A stretch of 64,000 nucleotides of DNA from Opitutia bacterium (lineage in GTDB: Bacteria > Verrucomicrobiota > Verrucomicrobiia > Opitutales > Opitutaceae), in contig JACRHS010000010.1 in assembly GCA_016217595.1 (NCBI GenBank), positions 186,001 to 250,000 on the forward strand. Direction: 5' to 3'. This document shows positions 7,348 through 16,114 of this stretch, piece by piece. The translations under genes were made by a program, and so were the position numbers. Position 1 is the stretch's first letter; each line of letters starts with the position of its first letter. Below the pieces are notes generated by a model. That model searched no databases and was not told the DNA's origin. It saw nothing but the letters and a program-made list of their open reading frames with translations.

Positions 7348-7659
7348 ATGGCGATGGAATTCGGCTGGTGGGCCAAAGACCCCGAAACGGGCAAATTTCA
7401 GATCTGCGTGGAGATTCACGGCGGCAACATCGTGTGGCGCCGCAAACAGGGGCACCATACCTCGTGGGAGCCGTTTTCTCCTGGTGATGAGGAATGGCAG
7501 CGCCTGCTCGCCGAAGCCGAGCGCCGCGTGCCGCGCCGCCTGCTTTCGCCCAAGCAATTCGCCGAGATTCAACGCTCCTGCGAGATGCGGGATGGGCGCA
7601 GTTCGCGCACCCAGGAACGGCAGCGCCGGGAAGCGCCGCCCAAGATTGTCTCGCCGTAA
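7348..7659 (+). CDS. Conserved hypothetical protein, 103 aa
   Basis: Begins MAMEFGWWAKDPETGKFQI, with a predicted mixed beta/alpha core over residues 1-75 (alternating aromatic and charged residues: VEIHGGNIVWRRKQGHH, WEPFSPGDEEWQRLLAEAE), and ends in a basic, probably disordered tail. No signal peptide or membrane segment. It is followed 11 bp later by a hairpin terminator. No named domain is recognised. Its start codon is 14 bp after the longest possible start of the divergent LolA-like gene. Confidence 0.65.
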   Translation: MAMEFGWWAKDPETGKFQICVEIHGGNIVWRRKQGHHTSWEPFSPGDEEWQRLLAEAERRVPRRLLSPKQFAEIQRSCEMRDGRSSRTQERQRREAPPKIVSP

Positions 7660-7661
7660 GG

Positions 7662-7702
7662 CCAAATAAAAACGGCGCGACTCGCATGAGCCGCGCCGTT
7701 TG
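7662..7702 (-). terminator. Intrinsic terminator of the TonB receptor gene
   Basis: The arms AAACGGCGCG (7670-7679) and CGCGCCGTTT (7692-7701) form a 10-bp stem. Read on the minus strand it is followed by TTTTTATTT, as expected for the receptor gene that ends at 7733. On the plus strand it may also serve the 103-residue gene, although the T-run there is short. Confidence 0.8.
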
Positions 7703-7732
7703 CACAGAAGTAATTTTGTCTATCGCCTCAGA

Positions 7733-10516
7733 TCAGAACGGAATCGTCAGCGTCAGACGCGCCGCCCGCGGCCATTGGTATTTGAAGCCGTAGGGAATCA
7801 TGGCGGTGCTGCCGTTGGGCAGAGTCTGCGGGAACAAGCCGTTGAACAGGGGCTTGTCGTAATTCAGCAGGTTATCGATATTGAGCTGCACATCCATCTT
7901 CGTCCGCCCGATTTTGAAGGGATAGCCGAGATTGGCATTCATCGTGTAGTACGACTTCGCGTAAATATAGGCGAAGGCATCATTGGTGGGATTGCCGATG
8001 AGCGACGGGCCGAAGAACTGCGCACCCAAGCCGAGTCGCAGGCCCTTGAGCGCGGCCTTGGAGAAGGTATAGACGCCCAGAGCATTGTAGCGATACTTGT
8101 AGGTGAGGTTTTGCGCCCGGCCATCTTGGAACCCGGTTAATGCCTGTTTGATCTGGTTCACAGCGGTCGTGTCGGCCGCCTTGGTGGGATTTTGCGCCGC
8201 AGGCAAATCAGCCCAAGCCTGCCACTGTGCCATGTGCGTGCTCGTGTACTTGGCGTAATCGGCACCGACGTCGGCCTGCTTCGTGCGGGGCAGAGCGCCG
8301 TTCAAGACGAGGCGGAAGGAATTGCCAATGTTCGCCGTGACCGAAGCCTCCCAGCCGCTGCCGATAAAGGAGCGCGAGCTGGTGACACCATTGGCCGCCG
8401 CCGTGCTAATCGGATCGGGGCTGAAGGTTTTGATGAAGTTGCCCGGCATACCGTGGTTGTTCCACAGCGTATTGATGCTGCCCACGCCGATGGTGAAGGC
8501 GCTGTTTTCCTGCTTGGCCATGTAATGCCCCACGGAGCCGACGATCTTGATGCCCTTGCCATCGCCGAACTGGAACCGGAGTCCGTATGACTCGTCGGTG
8601 GCGGGCACGATATTGGCTTTGGTGAAGGTGCCATCGAACCGGGGGTTCGAGATGGTCTGAATGGTGAAGCCTTCCGCATGATTGGCGTACACGCCGGCCA
8701 TTTTGATGGGGAAATAAACCAGACCCACCGTGGTGGTGTTGTTAAAGGCGAGGCGGGAATCGCGGGTGTAGGTGGTGAACGCGCCAGTCACCGGATTCCG
8801 CGTGCCCGAGTCGCCGTTGGCAGTATCCAGCCCGGATTTGTCCCGGCGGAAACCGCCGATCACGGTCAGCGTGTCGTCCAGATAGCTGCCCGACATCGCG
8901 ACCATGAACGCCTGGATCTTTTGCTTGGTTTTACCCTGGGAGGTGGGCACATCAACCGTGTTATACATTTTCCGGAAATCAGGCATGCTGTCCGAGAGAT
9001 TATCCCAGTAACGATAAACGTTGATGAGACTGGAGCCATCGGTGATCGGACGGGTCGAGGTGGGGTCGATAATATGCAGATCGGTATAGACGGTGTCCGA
9101 ACTCTGCTCCTGATGCTGCAAGAAGGCGCTGAAGGTCGTGGTGCCGTAGAATTTTACCGGATAGGCCGCCACGAAGCGGACAGACTTCGAGTCGCGCTCG
9201 GCATCGATGGTGCGGCCCACGTAGGAATTGCTCAGCGGCTTGCCGAAGTTCGGGTTGGTCTGGCCGTTGGGCAGCACGGACATCGGATCGACGTAAACCG
9301 TGGTAAAGGTGTACATTCCCTTGTCGGCATAATATTTGGAGTATTGCCCGGCGAGTTGCAGCGAGAGTTTGTTTTTGAAGACATGATCGATCGAGAGCTG
9401 CACGTCCCGGGTGCGGTCCACCACATCGGTTTGCTTCGGATTCGCATTAAAACCGCGGTCGGGAGCCTTCACCAAACTGCCACCGATGCCGGGGAACACG
9501 GCATCCCCGTATTCCACTTCCGTAGGAATCGGCAGTCCGTAACCTGAGGTGCGCGGATAACCGGTCAGATCCAACATCCCCAAGCCATCGACCCAGGTCC
9601 AACGATGATCACCGGTCCAGTTGACCAGCCCCGCCGCCGTGGCTTGTGCCGTGGTCAGCTTGCCGGTAACGGGCTTGCGGTCCCATTTGGCGTATTGCTC
9701 GCCGTAGGTCATGATCAAACCGGGGCGGGAGGTGCGCGACATGTCGAAATCGACGGTCACCGTCGTGCGTTCATACGGGCGGTACACCACATTGAGGGCG
9801 CCGCCGTCGGTCTTGAAGCGCGACCGCGCGATGTGATAACGCTGATCCATGCCGCTGAGATTGACCCGCATGTCGACCTTGTCGGTCAGCTTGCGGTTGA
9901 TATCCAGCGACGCGCCTTTGGACCACAGGGAGTCAGTCCGGAAACGCAGGGTGGTGAAATTGCGGCTGCGGGCGCGCTTGGTCATATAATTGACCTGACC
10001 GCCGGGGCCGCCTTCACCGTAGAGAATCGCATTCGGACCGCGCGAGGCCTCGACACGGTCGACGTTGTATTCCTTCGGCGTCGAGCCGCTCGTAAAGTAA
10101 TTGCGGGTGCTGGCCTGTCCGGTCAGACCGCGCAGCGTGACGTTCGTGGCCGAGTCGTTCTGCGCCAAGCTGCCGGGATTCATGCTGTTGCCCTCGATGG
10201 CGCCCAGTTCCAGCGGACGCGAGTTGGTCAGCCAGCTTGATGCTTCATCGATGTTGAATACGCCCAGATCGTTGATCAGATCGCGCGTCAGCACATCGAA
10301 GTTGCCGGGAGTCTTGAGCAGGTTGGTGCTCAAACGGCTGGCCGAAATGGTATCAGCCGCGATATAGCCGCTGTCCTTCTCCACCATGACAGTGAACATC
10401 GACAGCGTGATCACATTATCTTCTTCCGGCTTGGGCGGTGCAGCCGGGGTTACTTTCTGCGCAACGCTGAACAGAGGCAGCGCGGCGAACAAACTTAGGG
10501 CGAGTGAGCGTTTCAT
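7733..10516 (-). CDS. TonB-dependent outer-membrane receptor
   Basis: A 927-residue protein. A signal peptide (MKRSLALSLFAALPLFSVAQ) is followed by a plug domain (about residues 40-180) with VTLRGLTGQ, VDRVEASRGPNAILYGEGGPGG and GGQVNYMTKR. A 22-stranded barrel extends to the C-terminal Phe (LTLTIPF), the usual BAM recognition end. The N-terminal EKDSGYIAADTISASRLST segment is typical of a receptor group expanded in verrucomicrobia and resembles FhuE/FecA-type siderophore receptors, but no ligand can be assigned. It has no N-terminal STN signalling domain. It is a single-gene unit with its own terminator. Confidence 0.92.
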   Translation of the reverse strand: MKRSLALSLFAALPLFSVAQKVTPAAPPKPEEDNVITLSMFTVMVEKDSGYIAADTISASRLSTNLLKTPGNFDVLTRDLINDLGVFNIDEASSWLTNSRPLELGAIEGNSMNPGSLAQNDSATNVTLRGLTGQASTRNYFTSGSTPKEYNVDRVEASRGPNAILYGEGGPGGQVNYMTKRARSRNFTTLRFRTDSLWSKGASLDINRKLTDKVDMRVNLSGMDQRYHIARSRFKTDGGALNVVYRPYERTTVTVDFDMSRTSRPGLIMTYGEQYAKWDRKPVTGKLTTAQATAAGLVNWTGDHRWTWVDGLGMLDLTGYPRTSGYGLPIPTEVEYGDAVFPGIGGSLVKAPDRGFNANPKQTDVVDRTRDVQLSIDHVFKNKLSLQLAGQYSKYYADKGMYTFTTVYVDPMSVLPNGQTNPNFGKPLSNSYVGRTIDAERDSKSVRFVAAYPVKFYGTTTFSAFLQHQEQSSDTVYTDLHIIDPTSTRPITDGSSLINVYRYWDNLSDSMPDFRKMYNTVDVPTSQGKTKQKIQAFMVAMSGSYLDDTLTVIGGFRRDKSGLDTANGDSGTRNPVTGAFTTYTRDSRLAFNNTTTVGLVYFPIKMAGVYANHAEGFTIQTISNPRFDGTFTKANIVPATDESYGLRFQFGDGKGIKIVGSVGHYMAKQENSAFTIGVGSINTLWNNHGMPGNFIKTFSPDPISTAAANGVTSSRSFIGSGWEASVTANIGNSFRLVLNGALPRTKQADVGADYAKYTSTHMAQWQAWADLPAAQNPTKAADTTAVNQIKQALTGFQDGRAQNLTYKYRYNALGVYTFSKAALKGLRLGLGAQFFGPSLIGNPTNDAFAYIYAKSYYTMNANLGYPFKIGRTKMDVQLNIDNLLNYDKPLFNGLFPQTLPNGSTAMIPYGFKYQWPRAARLTLTIPF

Positions 10517-10754
10517 GATAGTGCGGGTTCGCAGGGGATCAGAGCAGTCCCAGGGGTTTGAGTTGGAGGTTTAGGTTATTTATCGATGACAAAATCAGGC
10601 GACAAGCCTCGGGTTTATGCCTGTCCGTATGCCGCGCCTGTATGGCTCCTTCAAGGGGCGTGCCGCTGACACAGGTTAACACGGCTTTTTCTGTCCCTCC
10701 CCGGACGCGGTTCGCCCTCGACACGGGATGGCACTTTTCGCTCCCTCGCGCGTC

Positions 10755-12923
10755 ATGCCGCCGATGTCATCTTCATGGATCTTGCGCCGACCCGCGCATC
10801 TCAGCCTCCTCCTGCTGTTCGGCGTCTCGTCCGCCCCGGCCATGCGCGCCGATCCCGTCCAAACGGATCGCGCGCCGGCAGTCCCCGTCGCGGGCGTCCA
10901 GCTTTCCCCGTTGGTCGTCACCGCCACGCGCACCGCGGCAGATCCCGCCTTGGTGCCATGCGCGGTGAGCGTAGTTACCTCCGCGGACTTGATGCGACAA
11001 GCGCCGCGCACCACTCCAGAGGCGCTGCGCGAGCTGCCCTCCCTCATGCTGCAAAAAACTGCGCACGGGCAGGGGTCGCCCTATCTGCGCGGGTTCACCG
11101 GGTTTCGCACCCTGATGCTCGTGGATGGCATCCGGTTGAACAACTCCACCTTTCGCGACGGCCCCAACCAATACTGGAGCACAGTCGACGCCCTCGCCCT
11201 CGACCGGCTGGAAGTCGTGCGCGGACCGAGTTCGGTGTTGCACGGCAGCGACGCCATCGGCGGCACCGTGCAGGCACTCAGCCCGGGACAACGCGCCCTC
11301 GCCGCCGGCGAAACCTGGGACTTCCGCACGTTTTACCGCCATGCCACGGCCGAGGATTCTCACATTGCACGCCTCGCCGCCGGCGGCCCCTGCACCGGCG
11401 CGTTGAGCGCCCATGCCGGCGTGTCGTGGAAAAAATTTGGCGATTTGCGCGCCGGCGGCGCCACGGCAACCCTGCGCCAGACCGGTTATGCCGAGCGCGA
11501 TTGGGATGCCGCGCTGGCTTACGCGCTCACGCCCAACACCCGTCTGCTTTACGGGCACCAAACAGTGAACCTCGACGAAGCCTGGCGCACGCACTCGACG
11601 GTCTTCGGAACATCATGGGCCGGCACCACCGTGGGCACTGACCTCCGCCGCCTCTTCGACCAGGGCCGGCAACTGGACTACCTGCAATATCACGCCACGG
11701 CGCAGTCCGGCGCGGTCAAGGCCGTGCACCTCAGCCTTTCGTTGCAACGGCAGGACGAGTGCGAGGACCGCGTCCGCGCCAATCTCACCCGGCAGGTTCA
11801 GACCGTGGCGGTCCGGACGCTCGGCCTCACGGCGCAGGGCGAGAGCGCATCGGCACTGGGCCGCTGGGTTTATGGTGTCGATTACTACCGCGACTGGGTC
11901 GACTCCGCCTACCGCGGCTACGATGCCGCCGGACTCCTCACCACTGTGCGCGCGCAAGGACCGGTGGCGGACGATGCGACTTACGACCTCGCCGGCGCCT
12001 ATTTTGAAAATCAACTGCCGCTCGCCGGCCGCCGGCTGCGGTTGCACCTGGGCGGCCGCTACACCCGGGCACAAGTCGACGCCGCCAAGATCCGCGATCC
12101 GCTCTCCGGCGCCACGTTCGCGTTGACCGACTCCTGGGACAATGTCGTGGGCAACGCGCGACTGCTCTGTCAGCTCGACCCGGCCGGGCAACGCACGCTC
12201 TTCGTTGGCGCCGCGCAGGGTTTTCGCGCGCCCAATCTTTCGGACCTCACCCGTTGGGATGCCGACTGGGGCCAGGAAATCCCCAGCCCGGGCGTGCAAC
12301 CGGAACGCTTCCTCTCACTGGAGATCGGCGCACGGCTGCGCACAGAACGCCTCCGCGCCGAGGCGGTGATTTTTCGCACGTTGATCGACCGGATGATCGT
12401 GCGCGTGCCCACCGGCGCGCTGGCCGGCGGCATACCGATTGTCACCAAACTCAACTCCGGCGACGGCTACGCACAGGGCATCGAGCTGAGTGGAAACGCG
12501 ACGCTGACGCGCGACTGGACGCTTTGGGGCAACTACACGTGGTTGGACGGCGAAGTGGAGTCGCCGGCCACCGTGGGCGGTCCGCTGCGCGCCGAACCGC
12601 TCAGCCGGCTCATGCCCGTCACGGTCAATGCCGGCCTGCGCTGGCAGTCCACGCGGCACGGCGTGTGGGCCGAGTGCGCCAGCACCATCGCCGCCCGGCA
12701 GGACCGGCTCGCCGCCAATGACCGCCTGGACACGCAACGCATCCCGCCCGGCGGCACACCGGGCTACACCGTCCTGCATGTGCGCGCCGGTTGGAACCCG
12801 GGCCGCCACACCACCATCACCATCGCCCTGGAGAATCTCACGAACCGGGATTACCGCATCCACGGCTCAGGCCTCAACGAGCCGGGCCGCAATCTCCTCG
12901 TAACGCTCGCGGGTCGTTTCTAA
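10755..12923 (+). CDS. TonB-dependent receptor, heme/hemoglobin-receptor-like
   Basis: From the ATG at 10755 the product is 722 residues, with a signal peptide ending near MRADP. The plug (about residues 50-180) contains LSPLVVTATRT (TonB-box region), YLRGFTGFRTLMLVDGIRLN and VVRGPSSVLHGSDAIGGTV, and the barrel ends LVTLAGRF. The segment AQGFRAPNLSDLTRWD matches the FRAP/NPNL-type box of heme and hemoglobin receptors (CirA/BtuB superfamily), so heme uptake is the best guess. Starts at 10728 and 10764 are alternatives. It is convergent with the nuo operon, ending 14 bp from nuoN. No cobalamin riboswitch was found upstream. Confidence 0.88.
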   Translation: MPPMSSSWILRRPAHLSLLLLFGVSSAPAMRADPVQTDRAPAVPVAGVQLSPLVVTATRTAADPALVPCAVSVVTSADLMRQAPRTTPEALRELPSLMLQKTAHGQGSPYLRGFTGFRTLMLVDGIRLNNSTFRDGPNQYWSTVDALALDRLEVVRGPSSVLHGSDAIGGTVQALSPGQRALAAGETWDFRTFYRHATAEDSHIARLAAGGPCTGALSAHAGVSWKKFGDLRAGGATATLRQTGYAERDWDAALAYALTPNTRLLYGHQTVNLDEAWRTHSTVFGTSWAGTTVGTDLRRLFDQGRQLDYLQYHATAQSGAVKAVHLSLSLQRQDECEDRVRANLTRQVQTVAVRTLGLTAQGESASALGRWVYGVDYYRDWVDSAYRGYDAAGLLTTVRAQGPVADDATYDLAGAYFENQLPLAGRRLRLHLGGRYTRAQVDAAKIRDPLSGATFALTDSWDNVVGNARLLCQLDPAGQRTLFVGAAQGFRAPNLSDLTRWDADWGQEIPSPGVQPERFLSLEIGARLRTERLRAEAVIFRTLIDRMIVRVPTGALAGGIPIVTKLNSGDGYAQGIELSGNATLTRDWTLWGNYTWLDGEVESPATVGGPLRAEPLSRLMPVTVNAGLRWQSTRHGVWAECASTIAARQDRLAANDRLDTQRIPPGGTPGYTVLHVRAGWNPGRHTTITIALENLTNRDYRIHGSGLNEPGRNLLVTLAGRF

Positions 12924-12936
12924 ACGGCCCGCACCG

Positions 12937-14472
12937 TCACCAGGCCAGCAACCACTGTCCGAGTGCGCCCTGGTACAGACCGAGCAACAACGTGCCGGCG
13001 GCCAGCAGGCAAAGCACGAAAGCCAGCGGCAAACCCGCCGGGGCAAACATGCGCGCGACCGGTGCCTCGCCCGCTTGCGGCGCGGCGCGCCACGGCGCGA
13101 AGAAGGCCGCCCGGATCCAGCCGAAATAGTAGTAGATCGACAGCACCACGCCGACGATGGCGATCGCGAGCAGCGGATAGAGGCCGGCTTTGAACGCGGC
13201 GACGAAGATCGCCAGTTTGCCAATAAATCCCGCGAGCGGCGGAATGCCCGCCAGCGAACCCAGCCCGATGGCCAGCATCCACGCGAGGAAGGGGCGTTGC
13301 TGAGCGAGTTCGGTGTAGTGCCCGAGCTCTTGCTCGGCGTCTTCTTCGCCGGCGAGGTGCGTCATCACCGCAAACACCGTCATCGATGCCAGCAGGTAGG
13401 CGACGAGATAGAACAAGACCGCGCCGACCGCGAGCTGCCGGGCACTGTCATCGAAGGCCGCGATGATGCCGAGCAGCAGATAACCGGCATGCGCGACGCC
13501 CGAGAGACCCATCAGGCGTTTCACGTTGTGCTGCGTGAGTGCGGCGATGTTGCCCAAGAGGATCGTGGCGCCGGCCATGACGCCGAGCAGGGGCAGGACC
13601 AGTCCCTGATACGGCGAGAACACTTCCTGCGTGAGCACCAGCAGCACGGCGAAACCGGCCGCCTTGGACGACACCGCGAGGAAGGCAGTGACGGGCGTGG
13701 GCGCGCCTTGGTACACGTCGGGCACCCAGATCTGGAACGGCACCGCGCCGATCTTGAACGCCACGCCGGAGAGCACGAGCACGATGCCGACGCTGGCGAG
13801 CAGGTTGTCGGGATTGGCCGAGAGGAAATGGCGCAGCGCGCCGAAGTGCAGCGGATCGGCGGCATGACCCGCGAGCTGCGGATTGCCCGCGACGCCATAG
13901 AGCAGCACGATGCCGAAGAGCAAAATCGCCGAGCTGAGCGCGCCCATCACGAGATATTTCAGGCCCGCCTCCAGCGACAGCGGACTGGAGCGGAAATAGC
14001 TCACGAGGATGTAGAATCCGATGGTGGCCGTCTCCAGCGCGACGAACAGCAGCACGAAATGGTTGGCCTGCGCGAGCAGCATCAGCGCCGCCGTCACCAC
14101 CGCCACGAGTGCGAAAAATTCGATGCGCGGGAGCTTCCGCCGCGCCAGCGCCACGGCGCCGAGCAGACTCACGAGCAGCGACGCCGCCAGGAAATAGAGC
14201 CGCAGACAATGCCCGAGTCCGGTCAGGCGCAGCAGGCCGTTGAACGGCTCCGTCTCCAATCCTATCGGGCGGTTGACCAAAAGGGCGACGAAGAGGCCGA
14301 GCTGGGCCGCGATGGAAATGCTCGGGATGAGCTCGTGGTGCTTTTTGGGCAGCACGAGTTCGAGCGCGAGCAGGAGGAGCGCGATCGCGCCGAGCATGAT
14401 TTCCGGAGTGATGAGCACCCAGGAATTGTTCGCCGCGGCTTCGGCGGCTTGCTGGAGGAGAGAGGGATTCAT
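12937..14472 (-). CDS. nuoN: NADH-quinone oxidoreductase subunit N
   Basis: A 511-residue membrane protein with about 14 transmembrane helices and the proton-antiporter (Mrp-like) fold. It forms one of the three proton-pumping modules of complex I. The conserved membrane lysines and glutamate region is visible around MLLAQANHFVLLFVALETAT, KIGAVPFQIWVPDVYQGAP and VKRLMGLSGVAHAGYLLLG. It is the last gene of the nuo operon, 16 bp after nuoM, and ends next to a convergent TonB receptor gene. Confidence 0.96.
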   Translation of the reverse strand: MNPSLLQQAAEAAANNSWVLITPEIMLGAIALLLLALELVLPKKHHELIPSISIAAQLGLFVALLVNRPIGLETEPFNGLLRLTGLGHCLRLYFLAASLLVSLLGAVALARRKLPRIEFFALVAVVTAALMLLAQANHFVLLFVALETATIGFYILVSYFRSSPLSLEAGLKYLVMGALSSAILLFGIVLLYGVAGNPQLAGHAADPLHFGALRHFLSANPDNLLASVGIVLVLSGVAFKIGAVPFQIWVPDVYQGAPTPVTAFLAVSSKAAGFAVLLVLTQEVFSPYQGLVLPLLGVMAGATILLGNIAALTQHNVKRLMGLSGVAHAGYLLLGIIAAFDDSARQLAVGAVLFYLVAYLLASMTVFAVMTHLAGEEDAEQELGHYTELAQQRPFLAWMLAIGLGSLAGIPPLAGFIGKLAIFVAAFKAGLYPLLAIAIVGVVLSIYYYFGWIRAAFFAPWRAAPQAGEAPVARMFAPAGLPLAFVLCLLAAGTLLLGLYQGALGQWLLAW

Positions 14473-14488
14473 CGCGACGGCGGAAAGG

Positions 14489-16111
14489 TTACCGGTGGGT
14501 CGCCGGGGCGGGCGCGGTGGAGGTGGCGACCGGGCGGGCGTTCAGCGCGGCATCAAGCGGGGTGGAAAGCGATTTCGGCCAGAAGCCGAGGAAGAGCAGC
14601 GCCGCCAGCAAAATGATCGCGGGGATTTTCTCGCACCACGTCAGATCCTGCGGCGGCCGCGCCGCAATGACCTTGGCGAACTCCGCGGAGGGCTGGCCAA
14701 AGAAGACCTTCGCCGCGGCGCGCAGCCCGTAGATCGCCGAGATCACCACGCCGCCGACCGCGAGCACCGTGAGTACTTTCGAGAGCGGCCACGCGGCGAC
14801 GAAGATCGCGAGCTCGCCCCAGAAGTTGCCAAAGCCCGGCAGGCCGATGCCGGCAAACGTGGCCGCAACGAAAAACGCCGCGAGCACCGGCGTGTGCTGC
14901 GCGAGTCCGCCCATTTCCTCCAGGTCGAACGTCTGCGTGCGGTGATAGATGCTGGTCGCGAGCAGGAAGAGCAGCGCCACCGAGAGGCCGTGCGCCACCA
15001 TGAGCAACACCACGCCGCCCAAGCCCACCGTCGAGAGCGTCGCCACGCCGAGGAAGGCGTAGCCCATGTGCATCACCGAGCTGTAGCCGATCATCTGCTT
15101 GAGGTCGCGTTGCGCGATGGTGGTGAGGCCGATCACGAGCACGTTGCCCACGACTGCGAGCACCGCGAGGAGCGTCACCCAACTGGCGCCGATCCCCGAA
15201 TGCCATGCCGTCGGCAACAGAAAGTTCGGAATGTAGGTCGTGGGAATCGTCAGCCGCGCCGTGACGCCCGCCGAGAGCAGCGGCACCGCGATCTGGATCA
15301 GGCCGTAGAGGCCAAACTTCTTGAGCACGCCGGCGTGCAGCATCGCGGCCGAGCTCGGGGCCGCGCCGTAGCCGAGCGGCGCCCAGGTGTGCAGCGGCCA
15401 GAGCGAGACGAGAATGCCGAAGCCGAAGAGCAGCAGCCCGAAGATGTGACTCTGCGAATGCGCGAGCAGCCCTTCGGTGCCGATGCGCGCCCGCAGTTCG
15501 ATCATGTCGAACGATTCCGCGCCGCTTTTCACGTAGAGCGCGATCAAGCCGATCAGCGACAGCATCGCGCCGAGCGTGAGATAAATCGTCATCTTCATCG
15601 CCGCGTAGCCGTTCTCCGTCGGCCGCCGGGTGCCCCACACGCCGACCATGATGAACGTCGGGATCAGCGCGAGTTCGTGGAAGAAGTAGAAAAAGAAAAT
15701 GTCCACGCTGGCGAACACGCCCATCAAACCGCCCTGCATGATCAGCAGCAGCATGAGGTAGTGTTTCAACCGCGCCGCCTGCGAGCGGATGGCGTAAAGC
15801 CCGGCGGCAAAACCCACGATCCCTGCGAGCACGAAGAGCGGCAGCGAGATGCCGTTGAGGCCCAGTTTCAAACTGATGCCGAGGCCATCGAGTCCGGTGG
15901 AATACCGGTGGAGAAAGGCATAACCGTGCTGTTGCGGTTCACAGCCGTAGCCCCACCAGCACCAGAGTGCGATCACGGCGGGCCAGCCGAAACCGACGTA
16001 GGCCAGTTTCGCCGCCCAACGCTCGGACAGGCCGAGCGCCAGGATCAACGCCGCGACGAGCGGCGTCGCGATGGCCAGAAGCAGGGGATCGAAATTCGTC
16101 ATCATCGCCAT
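14489..16111 (-). CDS. nuoM: NADH-quinone oxidoreductase subunit M
   Basis: A 540-residue subunit with about 14 transmembrane helices and the antiporter fold. Characteristic segments are FFYFFHELALIPTFIMVGVWG, PLHTWAPLGYGAAPSSAAMLHAG and LKQMIGYSSVMHMGYAFLG. It provides one proton channel of complex I. Starts at 16111, 16105 and 16102 are possible (MAMMTNF); the spacing to nuoL (stop at 16115) favours tight coupling whichever is used. Confidence 0.96.
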   Translation of the reverse strand: MAMMTNFDPLLLAIATPLVAALILALGLSERWAAKLAYVGFGWPAVIALWCWWGYGCEPQQHGYAFLHRYSTGLDGLGISLKLGLNGISLPLFVLAGIVGFAAGLYAIRSQAARLKHYLMLLLIMQGGLMGVFASVDIFFFYFFHELALIPTFIMVGVWGTRRPTENGYAAMKMTIYLTLGAMLSLIGLIALYVKSGAESFDMIELRARIGTEGLLAHSQSHIFGLLLFGFGILVSLWPLHTWAPLGYGAAPSSAAMLHAGVLKKFGLYGLIQIAVPLLSAGVTARLTIPTTYIPNFLLPTAWHSGIGASWVTLLAVLAVVGNVLVIGLTTIAQRDLKQMIGYSSVMHMGYAFLGVATLSTVGLGGVVLLMVAHGLSVALLFLLATSIYHRTQTFDLEEMGGLAQHTPVLAAFFVAATFAGIGLPGFGNFWGELAIFVAAWPLSKVLTVLAVGGVVISAIYGLRAAAKVFFGQPSAEFAKVIAARPPQDLTWCEKIPAIILLAALLFLGFWPKSLSTPLDAALNARPVATSTAPAPATHR

Positions 16112-16114
16112 GGG

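Noticed and set aside
10720-10745. Sigma-54 promoter TGGCAC-GCTCC before the second TonB receptor
   Set aside because: The distance between the GG and GC doublets is 8 bp, not 10.
10517-10754. Cobalamin riboswitch upstream of the second TonB receptor
   Set aside because: The conserved boxes of the class were looked for and not found; only short unrelated stems are present.
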